DNA of 34,340 bases from Acholeplasma laidlawii (GCF_015709225.1 NZ_JADNRS010000007.1:1-34340), one strand, 5' to 3'; counted from the stretch's first letter, positions 1 to 8,871 are shown. Notes: generated by a model not told the origin, from the sequence alone. Program-made: numbers and translations.

Positions 1-40
1 AATTGTATAGTGTGTACCCTTTTTTTATGTAATTTAATTG

Positions 41-835
41 TTAACGTTTAAACCAATACCCTATAGATTTTCCACCACCACCGGAATTACCTCTACGACT
101 TGAAAAGAAGAATATAGGTAAAAATCTATATATAGAACCACCTGATAAAATAATAACAGCGAAAATAATCCAAAACCAATAACTAGATAACCAACCCTCA
201 TAAAATTCATATTTAGGAATTGCAGCTATATAATCATATTGAATTTCATAATATGCATTCATGTAAGAAGTATGATTATATGAAGTATAGTCATATACAT
301 TTAAATAAATATAAGACAAGACTCCATGAAATAGACTTATGATACGTGCATCATAATGGAACTCAGGTATTAATGGATCATTAAAATAGTCAGTAATCAA
401 TTGATTGGCACTAAACGCGGATAAGTATCCACTCATCGTAGTACCTATTTCAAATAGTACATTTTCATAATTAATATTATCTCCCTCTTTTGAAAAGAGT
501 ACCGTAATAAGAATACCCATATCATTTTCACCAATGCCCCAAGCATTAAAAATTTCTGTTGTATTATAGGTTGATTCATCACCTATATATGCAACAACAA
601 CCACTTGAGTACCTTGGATATTAGAAGGTATGTCATCTGCCTTAGAATCGAGATACAGTTCATTGGCATAGTTAAAAATAGTCCAGCTCGTGGCATTTAG
701 GAGTACAGAATCCGTATCATGAATGTAAAACAGTTTAGAAGGTTCTAACATCGTGTTTTTATTATTTGAACAAGCACTTAAAGTCATAATAAGCAGTAGA
801 ATCACCCAAACTATATAAAGTCGTTTATGATTCAT
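41..835 (-). CDS. TPM-domain membrane-anchored lipoprotein
   Basis: Predicted 264-residue surface protein. The N-terminus is a lipoprotein signal: basic MNHKR, a hydrophobic stretch, then the lipobox LSAC. The middle (about residues 60-150) has the look of the TPM domain (PF04536), with a DMGILITVLFSKEG strand and an IGTTMSGYLS segment. A membrane helix near residues 215-240 (WFWIIFAVIILSGGSIY) is followed by a Gly-rich tail (NSGGGGKS), as is usual in this family. ATG 835 is preferred because it places the signal sequence correctly; a TTG at 850 is also in frame, and neither has a clear SD. The gene begins just past the lemA-type gene (stop at 847), so translational coupling is likely. LemA plus TPM proteins are a recurrent bacterial pair; their biochemical role is unsettled. 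Family call by motif only. Confidence 0.72.
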   Translation of the reverse strand: MNHKRLYIVWVILLLIMTLSACSNNKNTMLEPSKLFYIHDTDSVLLNATSWTIFNYANELYLDSKADDIPSNIQGTQVVVVAYIGDESTYNTTEIFNAWGIGENDMGILITVLFSKEGDNINYENVLFEIGTTMSGYLSAFSANQLITDYFNDPLIPEFHYDARIISLFHGVLSYIYLNVYDYTSYNHTSYMNAYYEIQYDYIAAIPKYEFYEGWLSSYWFWIIFAVIILSGGSIYRFLPIFFFSSRRGNSGGGGKSIGYWFKR

Positions 836-846
836 AGTTTGATAAA

Positions 847-1416
847 TCAATCATTAAACGAAGGTAAGGTTTTATTGAAGTTTGCTACTTCATAGGTATC
901 ATATTGTGGATTATTACCTACAAACAAGTTATTTGGAAACATTCTTATATGCTTATTATAGGTAGCAACCGTATCATTATAAGCAAGTATAGCGGTTAAA
1001 ACTACATTGGTGGATGCATTAAATTCAGCCAAGGCATTTGCATAAAGTGCAGTTGTATTATAACTTGATGGGTTATCTTCTACATAGGATACTAGATTAA
1101 TAAAGGTGGAATTAATCTCTTGTATAGATTCATCAATTGATTCTAAATCATTAATAGCAAGCGCATTAGCAAATGCAGTTCGAGCAGCCATAATAGTATC
1201 TAAATACCCTTGAACTGTTGAATTTGCACTTTGGATTGTATCAATCATTGCTGCCATTTTATCATATCTTATCGATAAAGTAGCATGTACATCCCCACGT
1301 TTTTGGCTCACTTCCACATCATTAGACTGATATGTATTGTAAGCTGTAATCCAAATACTTGAGATTACAACAATAACTATTGCAACGACACCAAGTATAA
1401 TATATAGCTTTTTCAC
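847..1416 (-). CDS. lemA: LemA family protein
   Basis: LemA proteins have one N-terminal membrane helix and a helical-bundle domain outside the membrane; their function is poorly defined. Here the helix is KLYIILGVVAIVIVVISSIWI, followed by the family-like YNTYQSNDVEVSQKRGDV segment and long amphipathic helices. The late motif YNKHIRMFPNNLF corresponds to the family's YN..v..fP.n. I place the start at GTG 1416 because GGGGGA lies 7 nt upstream. An ATG at 1431 is in frame but has no SD. Product about 189 residues. It is the first gene of a two-gene unit with the TPM lipoprotein. Confidence 0.8.
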   Translation of the reverse strand: MKKLYIILGVVAIVIVVISSIWITAYNTYQSNDVEVSQKRGDVHATLSIRYDKMAAMIDTIQSANSTVQGYLDTIMAARTAFANALAINDLESIDESIQEINSTFINLVSYVEDNPSSYNTTALYANALAEFNASTNVVLTAILAYNDTVATYNKHIRMFPNNLFVGNNPQYDTYEVANFNKTLPSFND

Positions 1417-1437
1417 ATTATTTTCCCCCATTCATGT

Positions 1438-1490
1438 GAATTTATATCATAATTATATTGCTAATTAACAATTTCATATTAAAAATTGCT
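1438..1490 (-). promoter_or_regulatory. Candidate promoter for lemA-TPM operon
   Basis: On the minus strand, TGATATAAAT (extended -10) lies about 25 nt before the GTG start, with a possible TTGTTA -35 at a long 19-nt spacing. The -35 is weak, so the call rests on the extended -10. Confidence 0.4.
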
Positions 1491-1525
1491 TAAAAACCTC
1501 TTAAAATTTTATGAAAAATATTACA

Positions 1526-1555
1526 TTGCTCAGATTACCTAAAATATGATAAAAT
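1526..1555 (+). promoter_or_regulatory. Promoter of lepA
   Basis: TTGCTC (1526-1531), an 18-nt spacer, then TAAAAT (1550-1555) preceded by TGA, giving an extended -10. The predicted transcript start is near 1562, so the 5' leader is extremely short. That bears on which lepA start codon can be used. Confidence 0.6.
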
Positions 1556-1564
1556 ATTAAGAGC

Positions 1565-3403
1565 ATGAAAGGTATGAATAATTTGGACAAGAAAACATTA
1601 AACGAACGACAAAAGAATATTAGAAACTTCTCAATTATTGCCCATATTGACCACGGTAAATCAACGCTAGCAGACCGTATTTTAGAAATGACTTCGACTG
1701 TAGATAAGCGAAATATGAAAGCTCAGCTTTTAGATAGTATGGATCTAGAGCGTGAACGTGGTATTACAATTAAATTGAACGCTGTTCAATTAACTTATAA
1801 AGCAAAAGATGGCAATGAATATATATTACATTTAATCGATACCCCAGGGCACGTCGATTTTACCTATGAAGTTTCCAGATCGCTTGCAGCTTGTGAAGGC
1901 GCAATTTTAGTTGTAGATGCTGCACAAGGTATACAAGCACAAACATTAGCGAACGTATATTTAGCTTTAGATAATGATTTAGAAATCATCCCTGTATTAA
2001 ATAAAATAGATTTACCAAGTGCTGAACCGGAAAAAGTAAGAAGAGAAATTGAAGAAATCATTGGTATTGATGCATCAGATGCAGTTATTGCCAGTGGTAA
2101 ATCTGGTCTTGGTGTAATTGATATCTTAGAACGTATTGTTAGAGATGTAAAGCCACCTGAAGGTGATTCTAATGAACCTTTACAAGCATTAATCTTTGAC
2201 TCATTTTTTGATATGTATAGAGGGGTTATTCCTACAATTAGAGTTGTAAATGGTTCTATCAAAAAAGGTGATTTAATTGAGTTTATGGCTACAAAAGCTC
2301 AGTTTGAGGTTGTAGAGGTTGGTGTTTACACACCAGAACAAAAACCAGTAGATATATTAGGACCTGGTGATGTAGGTTATATCACAGCGGCAATTAAAAC
2401 ACTAGATGATGTTCGTGTGGGTGACACCATCACACATGTAAAGAACCATACAAAAAAAGCACTACCAGGTTATAGAACATTAAATCCTGTTGTATTTTGT
2501 GGATTATTCCCAATTGATCCTGATAAATATAGAGATTTAAGAGAAGCGCTAGAAAAATTAAAATTAAATGATGCTTCACTCATCTATGAACCAGAAACAT
2601 CTCAAGCTTTAGGATTTGGTTTCAGAACTGGCTTCCTTGGGTTACTTCACATGGATATCATCCAAGAACGTATTTCAAGAGAGTTTAACATTGAACTTAT
2701 AGCAACAGCACCAAGCGTTATTTATGATGTATATTTAACAGATGGTAGTAAGTTACTCGTAGATAACCCAAGTTTCTTACCGGATGTTCAAAAAATAGAT
2801 CGTATTGAAGAACCGATTGTTAAAGCAACTATCATGTGTCCTAAGGACTATGTTGGTGCTGTTATGGAAATATGTCAGAAAAAGCGTGGTATCTTTAAAG
2901 ACATGACTTATGTAGATCAAACAAGAGTAATGATCACTTATAGAATACCTTTAGCAGAAATTGTGTATGATTTCTTTGATAAATTAAAATCAAGTACAAA
3001 AGGTTATGCATCATTTGACTACGTTTTAGATGGTTATATGACATCCAGATTAAGAAAAATGGATATCTTATTAAATGGTGAAGTAGTGGATGCTTTATCT
3101 GTAATTGTTCACCATGACTTTGCATACTCACGTGGTAAAGCAATAGTTGAAAAATTAAAAACATTAATTCCAAGACAAATGTTTGAAATACCTGTACAAG
3201 CTGCATTAGGTGGTAAGATTATTGCTAGAGAAACAATTAAAGCGATGAGAAAAGACGTTATTGCTAAATGTTACGGTGGTGACGTGTCTCGTAAGAAAAA
3301 ATTACTAGAAAAACAAAAAGAAGGTAAGAAGCGTATGAAAACTTTCGGACGTGTGGATATACCACAAAGTGCCTTCCTCGCAATTTTATCAAACGAAGAT
3401 TGA
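1565..3403 (+). CDS. lepA: Elongation factor 4 (LepA) GTPase
   Basis: Ribosome-associated translational GTPase acting on stalled or mispositioned ribosomes. The sequence shows the G1 motif [10 protein letters not shown]3 DTPGHVDF and G4 NKID. It also has the LepA-specific C-terminal region ending with [20 protein letters not shown]. It is full length (606-612 residues) and highly similar to Bacillus LepA by recall. The start is uncertain. ATG 1565 lies almost at the predicted transcript start. ATG 1574 has GAAAGG directly abutting it. TTG 1583 has GAAAGG 9 nt upstream and gives an N-terminus matching Bacillus LepA in length ([10 protein letters not shown]). I list the longest form but favour TTG 1583. 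The gene is monocistronic, with a terminator after it. Confidence 0.97.
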   Translation: MKGMNNLDKKTLNERQKNIRNFSIIAHIDHGKSTLADRILEMTSTVDKRNMKAQLLDSMDLERERGITIKLNAVQLTYKAKDGNEYILHLIDTPGHVDFTYEVSRSLAACEGAILVVDAAQGIQAQTLANVYLALDNDLEIIPVLNKIDLPSAEPEKVRREIEEIIGIDASDAVIASGKSGLGVIDILERIVRDVKPPEGDSNEPLQALIFDSFFDMYRGVIPTIRVVNGSIKKGDLIEFMATKAQFEVVEVGVYTPEQKPVDILGPGDVGYITAAIKTLDDVRVGDTITHVKNHTKKALPGYRTLNPVVFCGLFPIDPDKYRDLREALEKLKLNDASLIYEPETSQALGFGFRTGFLGLLHMDIIQERISREFNIELIATAPSVIYDVYLTDGSKLLVDNPSFLPDVQKIDRIEEPIVKATIMCPKDYVGAVMEICQKKRGIFKDMTYVDQTRVMITYRIPLAEIVYDFFDKLKSSTKGYASFDYVLDGYMTSRLRKMDILLNGEVVDALSVIVHHDFAYSRGKAIVEKLKTLIPRQMFEIPVQAALGGKIIARETIKAMRKDVIAKCYGGDVSRKKKLLEKQKEGKKRMKTFGRVDIPQSAFLAILSNED

Positions 3404-3424
3404 TAACACTTATACTATAAAGTA

Positions 3425-3450
3425 AACAGGTGAAATTCACCTGTTTTTTT
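3425..3450 (+). terminator. Terminator after lepA
   Basis: AACAGGTGAA and TTCACCTGTT form a strong hairpin followed by a run of T, 22 nt after the lepA stop. Confidence 0.9.
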
Positions 3451-3507
3451 ATAGGCGATGAAAGGTGTAAAAATTAACATAAAATCACAAACTATAAACT
3501 ATTTATC

Positions 3508-3536
3508 TTGACATGAATGCGCTTACATGGTATCAT
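3508..3536 (+). promoter_or_regulatory. Near-consensus promoter before short ORFs
   Basis: A perfect -35 TTGACA (3508-3513), a 17-nt spacer and TATCAT (3531-3536). This is the best -35 match noticed in the window. It points at the 30-codon ORF at 3575. Confidence 0.8.
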
Positions 3537-3574
3537 ATGAATGTAGGATAAATCTATGTTCGTGAGGGAATTAA

Positions 3575-3667
3575 ATGAAGATGAAATATACATTTCAAGT
3601 GCATATTAATTCAATTGGTACGCGTCAATTTATTGACAAAATTTATAATAAAATTAAACTAGGGTAG
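3575..3667 (+). CDS. 30-residue small ORF, function unknown
   Basis: ATG 3575 is preceded by GTGAGGG with a 6-nt spacer and opens a 30-codon frame ending TAG at 3665-3667. The product begins MKMKYTFQVHINSIG and ends IYNKIKLG; it is basic and has no obvious membrane helix. It sits about 30 nt after a near-consensus promoter and immediately before a hairpin plus T-run, so it could be a microprotein or a leader ORF for the 67-codon gene that follows. I recognise no family. The support is the promoter/SD/terminator arrangement, not homology. Confidence 0.5.
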   Translation: MKMKYTFQVHINSIGTRQFIDKIYNKIKLG

Positions 3668-3694
3668 GAATATTATATATTCATACCTTTTTTT
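3661..3694 (+). terminator. Terminator or attenuator between two short ORFs
   Basis: GGTA-G-GAAT pairs with ATTC-A-TACC (one internal mismatch, 7-nt loop) and is followed by seven T. The 5' arm overlaps the stop of the 30-codon ORF, so a ribosome terminating there would cover part of the stem. Confidence 0.65.
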
Positions 3695-3713
3695 ATGACT
3701 TAGGAGGATAATT

Positions 3714-3917
3714 ATGAACACAATTCTTTATATGAATAACAAGAATCCATATGTAAAATATAGATCTGTTAATCCAGATACTGGTAATGTTAAGGTATCA
3801 ACAGAGGTTTATGATAAAGTCAATGATGAGATACTTGAAAACATCCTACACCAAACAACTAATAAAAAAAAAAATAATTTCTTTATAGAATTAAAAAACT
3901 TTTTCTCTCTCTTATAA
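3714..3917 (+). CDS. 67-residue hypothetical protein
   Basis: A small hydrophilic protein with strong initiation signals: AGGAGG sits 8 nt before ATG 3714. It starts MNTILYMNNKNPYVKYRS and contains a DTGNVKVSTEVYDKVNDEILENIL stretch likely to be strand then helix. It ends with a Lys/Asn-rich, Phe-rich tail (NKKKNNFFIELKNFFSLL) that could be an amphipathic membrane-contacting helix. No family recognised. It has a terminator on each side, so it may be expressed by read-through from the 3508 promoter. Confidence 0.65.
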   Translation: MNTILYMNNKNPYVKYRSVNPDTGNVKVSTEVYDKVNDEILENILHQTTNKKKNNFFIELKNFFSLL

Positions 3918-3954
3918 AGAGGTATCTATTCAGGCTAGATACCTCTTTATTTTG
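3916..3954 (+). terminator. Terminator after 67-residue ORF
   Basis: AAAGAGGTATCTA pairs perfectly with TAGATACCTCTTT (13 bp, 7-nt loop), then ATTTT. The stem begins inside the ORF stop codon. Confidence 0.9.
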
Positions 3955-3961
3955 ATATAAT
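3953..3961 (+). promoter_or_regulatory. Extended -10 promoter of hemW operon
   Basis: TGATATAAT with TATAAT at 3956-3961, directly after the preceding terminator. No good -35 because that space is the terminator stem. Predicted transcript start near 3968, 19 nt before the hemW ATG. Confidence 0.6.
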
Positions 3962-3986
3962 AGTAATAGAAGGTAGGTTTTTTACT

Positions 3987-5078
3987 ATGAAGGGTTTATA
4001 TATCCATATACCGTTTTGCGAGTACATCTGTCACTATTGTGATTTTGTTAAAAGAGTCCCTAAAAATCAAAATATGATAGATCAATATTTAATTAAATTA
4101 AGAGAAGAAATAATGACTTATGAGAGTCATTTTGATTCTATAGAGACAATCTTTGTTGGCGGGGGAACACCTTCCATGTTAACTGTAGATCAATTAACTT
4201 ACCTGTTTGACTCGCTTGTAAGAATTAAACCAGTAGAATTTTCAATTGAACTTAATCCAGAAAGCTACACACATGAAAAAGGTTTAGTATTTAAAAAATA
4301 TGGGATTAACCGTATATCCATGGGTGTCCAGAGTTTTGATGATAAAATACTTGCTTATTTAAATAGAGGACACAAAACAGAACAAGTGTTTTCTATCATA
4401 AAAGACTTAAAAGACCTAGGCATTCCTTATATTTCTATTGACTTAATATTTGCAATACCAGGACAAACCCTAGATCATATTAAGTATGATTTAGAGCAGT
4501 TCTTAAAATTGGAAATAACTCATATTTCTTATTATTCTTTAATTTTAGAAGATAAAACCTACTTTTATCATCAGTACCTTAAAGATAATTTCAAACCGAT
4601 GGATGAAGATAATGAAGCTATTATGTATGAGTATGTCATGAATTTTTTAACAAATCATGGTTATGATCAATATGAAATAAGCAACTATGCAAAAAATAAC
4701 CATTATTCACTACACAATAATATCTATTGGACATTAGGTGAATATATTGGTGTAGGATTAGGGGCTCATGGGTTTATTGATAATTATAGAACGTACAATG
4801 AGCGCGGTATGGGTCAATATATGGATCATTTCTTAAAGGAAAAAACACTTCAAACTGAGGATTTAAAACTACAAGATGAACTTATATTTGGCTTAAGATT
4901 AACTAAGGGTGTATACATTCCTAGACTAGAACAAAAATATAAAATAAAATTAACTGAAAAATACCCCCAAATTCATGATAAAATAAAACTAGGATTACTT
5001 GAAATTAAAGATGACTATATACGTCTAACTAAGGAAGGTACAATGCTTGGTAATCAAGTATTTATGATATTTGTATGA
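3987..5078 (+). CDS. hemW: Radical SAM heme chaperone HemW-like protein
   Basis: Radical SAM protein of the HemN/HemW family, 363 residues. The iron-sulfur motif is C11-x3-C15-x2-C18. Residue 20, which is Cys in true oxygen-independent coproporphyrinogen oxidase HemN, is Phe here, which favours HemW. The GGGTPS motif and the later SMGVQSF and SNYAKNNHYSLHNNIYW stretches are typical. HemW binds heme and is proposed to insert it into haemoproteins; no heme-synthesis gene is visible in this window. AAGGTAGG precedes ATG 3987. The last codons overlap xerD by an ATGA, so the two are co-translated. Confidence 0.88.
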   Translation: MKGLYIHIPFCEYICHYCDFVKRVPKNQNMIDQYLIKLREEIMTYESHFDSIETIFVGGGTPSMLTVDQLTYLFDSLVRIKPVEFSIELNPESYTHEKGLVFKKYGINRISMGVQSFDDKILAYLNRGHKTEQVFSIIKDLKDLGIPYISIDLIFAIPGQTLDHIKYDLEQFLKLEITHISYYSLILEDKTYFYHQYLKDNFKPMDEDNEAIMYEYVMNFLTNHGYDQYEISNYAKNNHYSLHNNIYWTLGEYIGVGLGAHGFIDNYRTYNERGMGQYMDHFLKEKTLQTEDLKLQDELIFGLRLTKGVYIPRLEQKYKIKLTEKYPQIHDKIKLGLLEIKDDYIRLTKEGTMLGNQVFMIFV

Positions 5079-5980
5079 CCTATTTGATCAAAGATTTTTC
5101 TTATTATTTGAATAATGAATTGGGTTTATCCAAGAATACAATAGATGCATATATCAGGGATTTAAAGGATTATGAGTCTTTCTTATATAAATATCATAAG
5201 CTAAAAGATGTGGATAATATTGAATCTAAACACATTGAAGGCTATCTTAAAAGTATAAAGAAAAAGGGTTTATCTGCTAAAACAATATCCAGAAAACTGA
5301 CCTCAATTAAATCATTTCATAAGTTTTTATTAATGGAGAAAGAAGTTGATGAAGATGTTACACATAAAATTGCCAGACCCAAAATTGAGAAAACTTTACC
5401 TACAGTATTGAGTGTTGATGAAGTAATTAGTATATTAGAAGTTGTAGATAAATCTACAACGCTAGGCCTAAGAAATATGGCATTACTAGAGCTTATTTAT
5501 GGTTCTGGACTCCGTGTTTCTGAGTTACTTAACATAAAGTTAAAGGATATTCATATGCAACAAAGCTATGTTATTGTTACTGGCAAAGGTTCAAAAGAAC
5601 GTATGGTACCCATATCAGATATGGCAATTATAGCAATTAGAAATTATTTGGTTAAGGCAAGAGATGAATTAATTAAGGAAAAAACAGATTATTTATTTAT
5701 TAATAATCAAGGTAAAACACTCTCACGTGTAGGTTTTTTTAAAGTCTTAAAGAAACTTGCTGGTGAAGCAAATCTGGACCCTGAAAAAGTATCTCCTCAT
5801 ACCTTAAGGCATTCATTTGCAACACACCTTTTAGAAAATGGAATGGATTTAAGAAGTCTTCAAAACCTACTAGGTCATGAAGATATATCAACTACACAAA
5901 TCTACACACATATCTCACAAACAAGATTAAAACAAGTTTATAATAAAACTCATCCAAGAGCAAAGGAGAATAATAAATGA
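5075..5980 (+). CDS. xerD: Tyrosine recombinase XerD
   Basis: Site-specific recombinase that resolves chromosome dimers at dif. An N-terminal SAM-like DNA-binding domain covers about residues 1-90. All catalytic residues are visible: R147 (GSGLRVSE), K171 (GKGSKER), H242 and R245 ([10 protein letters not shown]), H268 (LLGHEDIST) and nucleophile Y277 (IYTHIS). The 301-residue length is normal. XerD rather than XerC is inferred from its position just before deoB, as in Bacillus (xerD-drm). It overlaps hemW upstream and deoB downstream, each by 4 nt (ATGA). Confidence 0.9.
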   Translation: MTYLIKDFSYYLNNELGLSKNTIDAYIRDLKDYESFLYKYHKLKDVDNIESKHIEGYLKSIKKKGLSAKTISRKLTSIKSFHKFLLMEKEVDEDVTHKIARPKIEKTLPTVLSVDEVISILEVVDKSTTLGLRNMALLELIYGSGLRVSELLNIKLKDIHMQQSYVIVTGKGSKERMVPISDMAIIAIRNYLVKARDELIKEKTDYLFINNQGKTLSRVGFFKVLKKLAGEANLDPEKVSPHTLRHSFATHLLENGMDLRSLQNLLGHEDISTTQIYTHISQTRLKQVYNKTHPRAKENNK

Positions 5981-7170
5981 GATTTAAAAGAGTATTTTTA
6001 ATCGTTATGGACTCTTTAGGAGTCGGTGCATCAGAAGATGCACATCAATATTTTAATGAAGGGGTAGATGATACAAAAGCAAATACGTTTGGTCATATTG
6101 CTGAAAGTATGGATCTTAAAATACCTAATTTAGAGAAGCTTGGCGTAGGTAATATCATACCTATAAAAGGTACTAAATCAGTAGATTTAACTTCATCCTA
6201 TGTAACAAAAATTCGTGAAAAATCACTAGGAAAAGATACGATGACAGGTCATTGGGAAATCATGGGCTTGTATGTTACAACACCGTTTCAAACCTTTACA
6301 GACACTGGTTTTCCAAAGGAATTACTAGATGAATTAGAGCAACGAACTGGACGTAAAATCATTGGTAATATTGCAGCAAGTGGTACTGAAATATTAAAAG
6401 ATTTAGGTGAAGAACACATGAGGACTGGAGACTTAATTGTCTACACATCTGCAGACAGTGTACTTCAAATTGCGATGCATGAAGAGATTATTCCTATTGA
6501 AGAACAATACAGAATTTCTGCAATTGCACGTGACATTACAATGAGACCAGACTGGAAAGTTGGACGTGTAATTACAAGACCATTCTTAGGTACAAATAAG
6601 GACAACTTTAAGCGCACAAGTAATAGAAAAGATTATGCATTAAAACCAAGTGAAGAGACAACTTTAAACTTCCTAAATGATGCAAATTATGATGTCATTG
6701 CACTAGGTAAAATTAATGATATTTTTGATGGTTATGGTATCAATAAATACAGTAAAACAGTATCAAATGATGATGGTATGAAACAAATTACAGAGTGGGC
6801 TAAAAAGGATTTTACGGGACTATGTTTCTTAAATCTAGTAGACTTCGATGCACTCTATGGACACCGCAGAGACCCTCATGGATATGGTAAAGCAATCATG
6901 GATATGGATAGTCAATTACCTGAATTAATAGCTAATTTAAATGATGATGATCTACTCATTTTAACGGCTGATCATGGTAATGATCCAACTTATGTTGGTA
7001 CCGATCATACGAGAGAATTTGTACCAATGATAGCTTATAGCAAGTCATTTAAATCAGGTGGAAATCTACCAGTGCTTAGTACATTTGCTGATTTAGGAAG
7101 TACAATTTCTGATAACTTTAAAGTCAAAAAAACAGAGCATGGTCATAGTTTCTTAAGTAAATTAAAATAA
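5977..7170 (+). CDS. deoB: Phosphopentomutase
   Basis: Interconverts (deoxy)ribose-1-phosphate and (deoxy)ribose-5-phosphate. Alkaline-phosphatase fold motifs are visible: [12 protein letters not shown] near the N-terminus, [10 protein letters not shown] around residues 85-94 carrying the phosphorylated Thr, and C-terminal metal ligands in [11 protein letters not shown] and [19 protein letters not shown]. Length 397 matches the family. It links the nucleoside phosphorylases (9878-11176 and 21759-22469) to DeoC (22450-23118). Its start overlaps the xerD stop by 4 nt and a terminator follows. Confidence 0.96.
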   Translation: MRFKRVFLIVMDSLGVGASEDAHQYFNEGVDDTKANTFGHIAESMDLKIPNLEKLGVGNIIPIKGTKSVDLTSSYVTKIREKSLGKDTMTGHWEIMGLYVTTPFQTFTDTGFPKELLDELEQRTGRKIIGNIAASGTEILKDLGEEHMRTGDLIVYTSADSVLQIAMHEEIIPIEEQYRISAIARDITMRPDWKVGRVITRPFLGTNKDNFKRTSNRKDYALKPSEETTLNFLNDANYDVIALGKINDIFDGYGINKYSKTVSNDDGMKQITEWAKKDFTGLCFLNLVDFDALYGHRRDPHGYGKAIMDMDSQLPELIANLNDDDLLILTADHGNDPTYVGTDHTREFVPMIAYSKSFKSGGNLPVLSTFADLGSTISDNFKVKKTEHGHSFLSKLK

Positions 7171-7197
7171 ATCAATGTTTACTAAATATAAACAAGG
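7169..7197 (+). repeat. Left inverted repeat of gene-free island
   Basis: 29 bp beginning in the deoB stop codon. The reverse complement of 8976-9004 matches it at 26 of 29 positions. It contains the core GTTTACTAAATATAAAC (7177-7193), whose GTTTA/TAAAC arms form a short dyad. The pair brackets almost exactly the stretch without genes. Confidence 0.7.
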
Positions 7198-7224
7198 TGT
7201 AGTATTTCTACACCTTTTTATTTT
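7194..7224 (+). terminator. Terminator after deoB
   Basis: AAGGTGTAG pairs with CTACACCTT around a 5-nt loop, followed by TTTATTTT. The stem starts inside the left inverted repeat. Confidence 0.88.
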
Positions 7225-7368
7225 GCAATAATATGCTGAATAATATCACAATGAAATACAAAAATAAATCGATCAAATGCACTATCAAATTAGATTTGAT
7301 ATATACACTTAGATCACTGAAACAAGGTAAAGTACAGACGAAATTTAATTATATTTATAAGTGGTAAA

Positions 7369-7445
7369 ATCGGCTTAAAAAACAAACATACAGGAAGTAT
7401 AGGTAATGATAATAATGTATGAAAAATCGATTTAATAAAGCCGAT
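7369..7445. repeat. Inverted repeat ATCGGCTT/AAGCCGAT
   Basis: ATCGGCTT (7369-7376) is exactly inverted at 7438-7445, 61 nt apart. Possible stem closing a larger fold. Confidence 0.35.
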
Positions 7446-7582
7446 AAATAAAGAGAAAATTATGGAAAAAGTGTCTTAATTAATCGCAATCTGAGTTACA
7501 GGATTACACGTAAAAGTAAAACTCGATTGCTCAAAACGCGTATAAAAAAAACATGTGAAAACCAGATATTATGAAAATGAAT

Positions 7583-7600
7583 ATTTTGAAATTTCAAAAT
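7583..7600. repeat. 18-bp perfect palindrome
   Basis: ATTTTGAAATTTCAAAAT is fully self-complementary and directly precedes the 14-bp-arm dyad at 7598-7650. Confidence 0.7.
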
Positions 7601-7650
7601 TCTATGTTTACTATTTAATGACTAAGTATACAATTGGTAAACATAGAATT
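7598..7650. repeat. Dyad with 14-bp perfect arms
   Basis: AATTCTATGTTTAC (7598-7611) pairs perfectly with GTAAACATAGAATT (7637-7650) around a 25-nt loop. Positions 7607-7650 also align directly with 8961-9004 at 36 of 44 positions, so this is an internal copy of the island's right end. Confidence 0.75.
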
Positions 7651-7936
7651 ATTTTTAAGAACCCATAAAAATTAGAAAATTTAGACAGGTGAAATGATTG
7701 AGTAATAGAGTAACTGTCAAAGTAAAAGTTTTAGTGATCATTTTTTTAGCGACGTGACATGATAAATTTAATCTTTAAATAGTAAATTGAGAAAAATGTA
7801 AGACCTGATTTTTGATTCCAAAATGATAAGTTGAAGGGTTTTAAAAAAGTATGATTTGATAAACTAATTAGCGGCTCACTCTACAAGCAAGACAGAATGA
7901 AATCAATTTTAAGTGTTTGATTCATAGTCATTATAC

Positions 7937-7954
7937 AATTATCAAATGATAATT
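7937..7954. repeat. Hairpin AATTATCA/TGATAATT
   Basis: 8-bp perfect arms separated by AA, inside the gene-free island. Confidence 0.5.
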
Positions 7955-7966
7955 TATAAAACGTAA

Positions 7967-7983
7967 GTTTACCAAATATAAAC
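7967..7983 (+). repeat. Internal copy of 17-bp motif
   Basis: GTTTACCAAATATAAAC differs by one base from the left-end copy at 7177-7193. It is followed by AATGTTTAATGATCGG, which is partly mirrored by the inverse strand at about 8024-8040. Confidence 0.6.
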
Positions 7984-8114
7984 AATGTTTAATGATCGGC
8001 TAACTCAAAAAAGTATAGGAGGGCGGTTTAAACATTGATTAAATGATAGGTAGTTGTAGCTGATCATGCTTTAACAATGAGTGCACAAAGATAGTAAATA
8101 CGCAATGAATGAAT

Positions 8115-8160
8115 AGCGTTTGAGATGGATATACGTCAGTTTGTTAAGCACTCAAACGCT
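8115..8160. repeat. Long-loop hairpin, 10-bp arms
   Basis: AGCGTTTGAG (8115-8124) and CTCAAACGCT (8151-8160) are exact reverse complements, 26 nt apart. GC-richer than the surroundings. Confidence 0.55.
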
Positions 8161-8296
8161 CAAAATTAACCATACAATTTGAACCTTTAGTATTGTTATT
8201 TACAAGGAAATTGGATAGATTTATAGTCTCAGACGCACCACCAGGGAGATTCATTTAATATCATCATTCAAACCGATGATTTTTAATAGATTATAT

Positions 8297-8309
8297 GTAA
8301 CCCGGTTAC
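8297..8309. repeat. Palindrome GTAACCCGGTTAC
   Basis: 13-bp dyad with a single central base, the kind of site a dimeric DNA-binding protein could use. No gene start lies next to it. Confidence 0.4.
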
Positions 8310-8465
8310 GGAAGCACTAAATATTAAGGATTTATAATTACAACATTCCCACACTATCTTTAATGACCGCACAGTAAGGCTCACATTAATAGGTTAACAT
8401 AATATACATTATAGGCACTAATTAATAAATAAAATAGTGTGGTTCTATCTTTTAAATGGGTATAT

Positions 8466-8547
8466 TAATATATAAATGAGTATGATTAAATCTATAATAT
8501 ACCTATTAATTTGCATATAAATATAATCATAATATATAAATGAGTAT
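8466..8547 (+). repeat. 18-bp exact direct repeat
   Basis: TAATATATAAATGAGTAT occurs at 8466-8483 and again at 8530-8547, a 64-bp period. The 46 bp between them are extremely AT-rich. Confidence 0.75.
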
Positions 8548-8776
8548 AAATAATGTTTTGAAGGTAAGTTTGATAGCATTTTATGTTACTTACGTTGACT
8601 AATTATGTGTCTCACTCGCTATTAGGCTTAAAACACGTGATATCATGTTTTTACATATCTCAGATGCTGATGGACTACTACTACTCTTATGATGCTATGT
8701 GTGTCATTTATTATCAACTTTGAGAAGTGGTTAAATCTCATCCATCGATCAAGAGACGGTTGACCACATCAGACGA

Positions 8777-8819
8777 AAGTAAAGGAGATGAGTAATATCT
8801 CTTCCCATCTCCTTTACTT
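8777..8819. repeat. Strong hairpin, 14-bp arms
   Basis: AAGTAAAGGAGATG (8777-8790) pairs perfectly with CATCTCCTTTACTT (8806-8819) around a 15-nt loop. There is no T-run directly after either arm, so it is not a standard terminator. The left arm contains an SD-like AAAGGAG that would be buried in the stem. Confidence 0.7.
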
Positions 8820-8871
8820 AATTTGAATGCGTAACCAGGAACACTTCTTATGCTAATCATATATCCTTGGT

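Noticed and set aside
1864-2262. Minus-strand ORF of 132 codons inside lepA
   Set aside because: Shadow of the highly conserved lepA frame; no SD and no sensible protein features.
3987-5078. Oxygen-independent coproporphyrinogen oxidase HemN
   Set aside because: The Cys that follows the CxxxCxxC motif in HemN is Phe here, so HemW is the better call.
7403-7430. Tiny ORF starting ATG after AGGAAG-TATAGGTA in the gene-free island
   Set aside because: Only nine codons before a stop and no supporting promoter; chance SD-like match in AT-rich DNA.
8160-8200. Minus-strand GGTTCAAAT resembling a tRNA T-loop
   Set aside because: No complementary T-stem and no acceptor, D or anticodon arms in the neighbourhood.
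8581-8780. Degraded transposase or other pseudogene
   Set aside because: Stops occur in every frame at short intervals and no recognisable peptide motif was seen in the frames I read.
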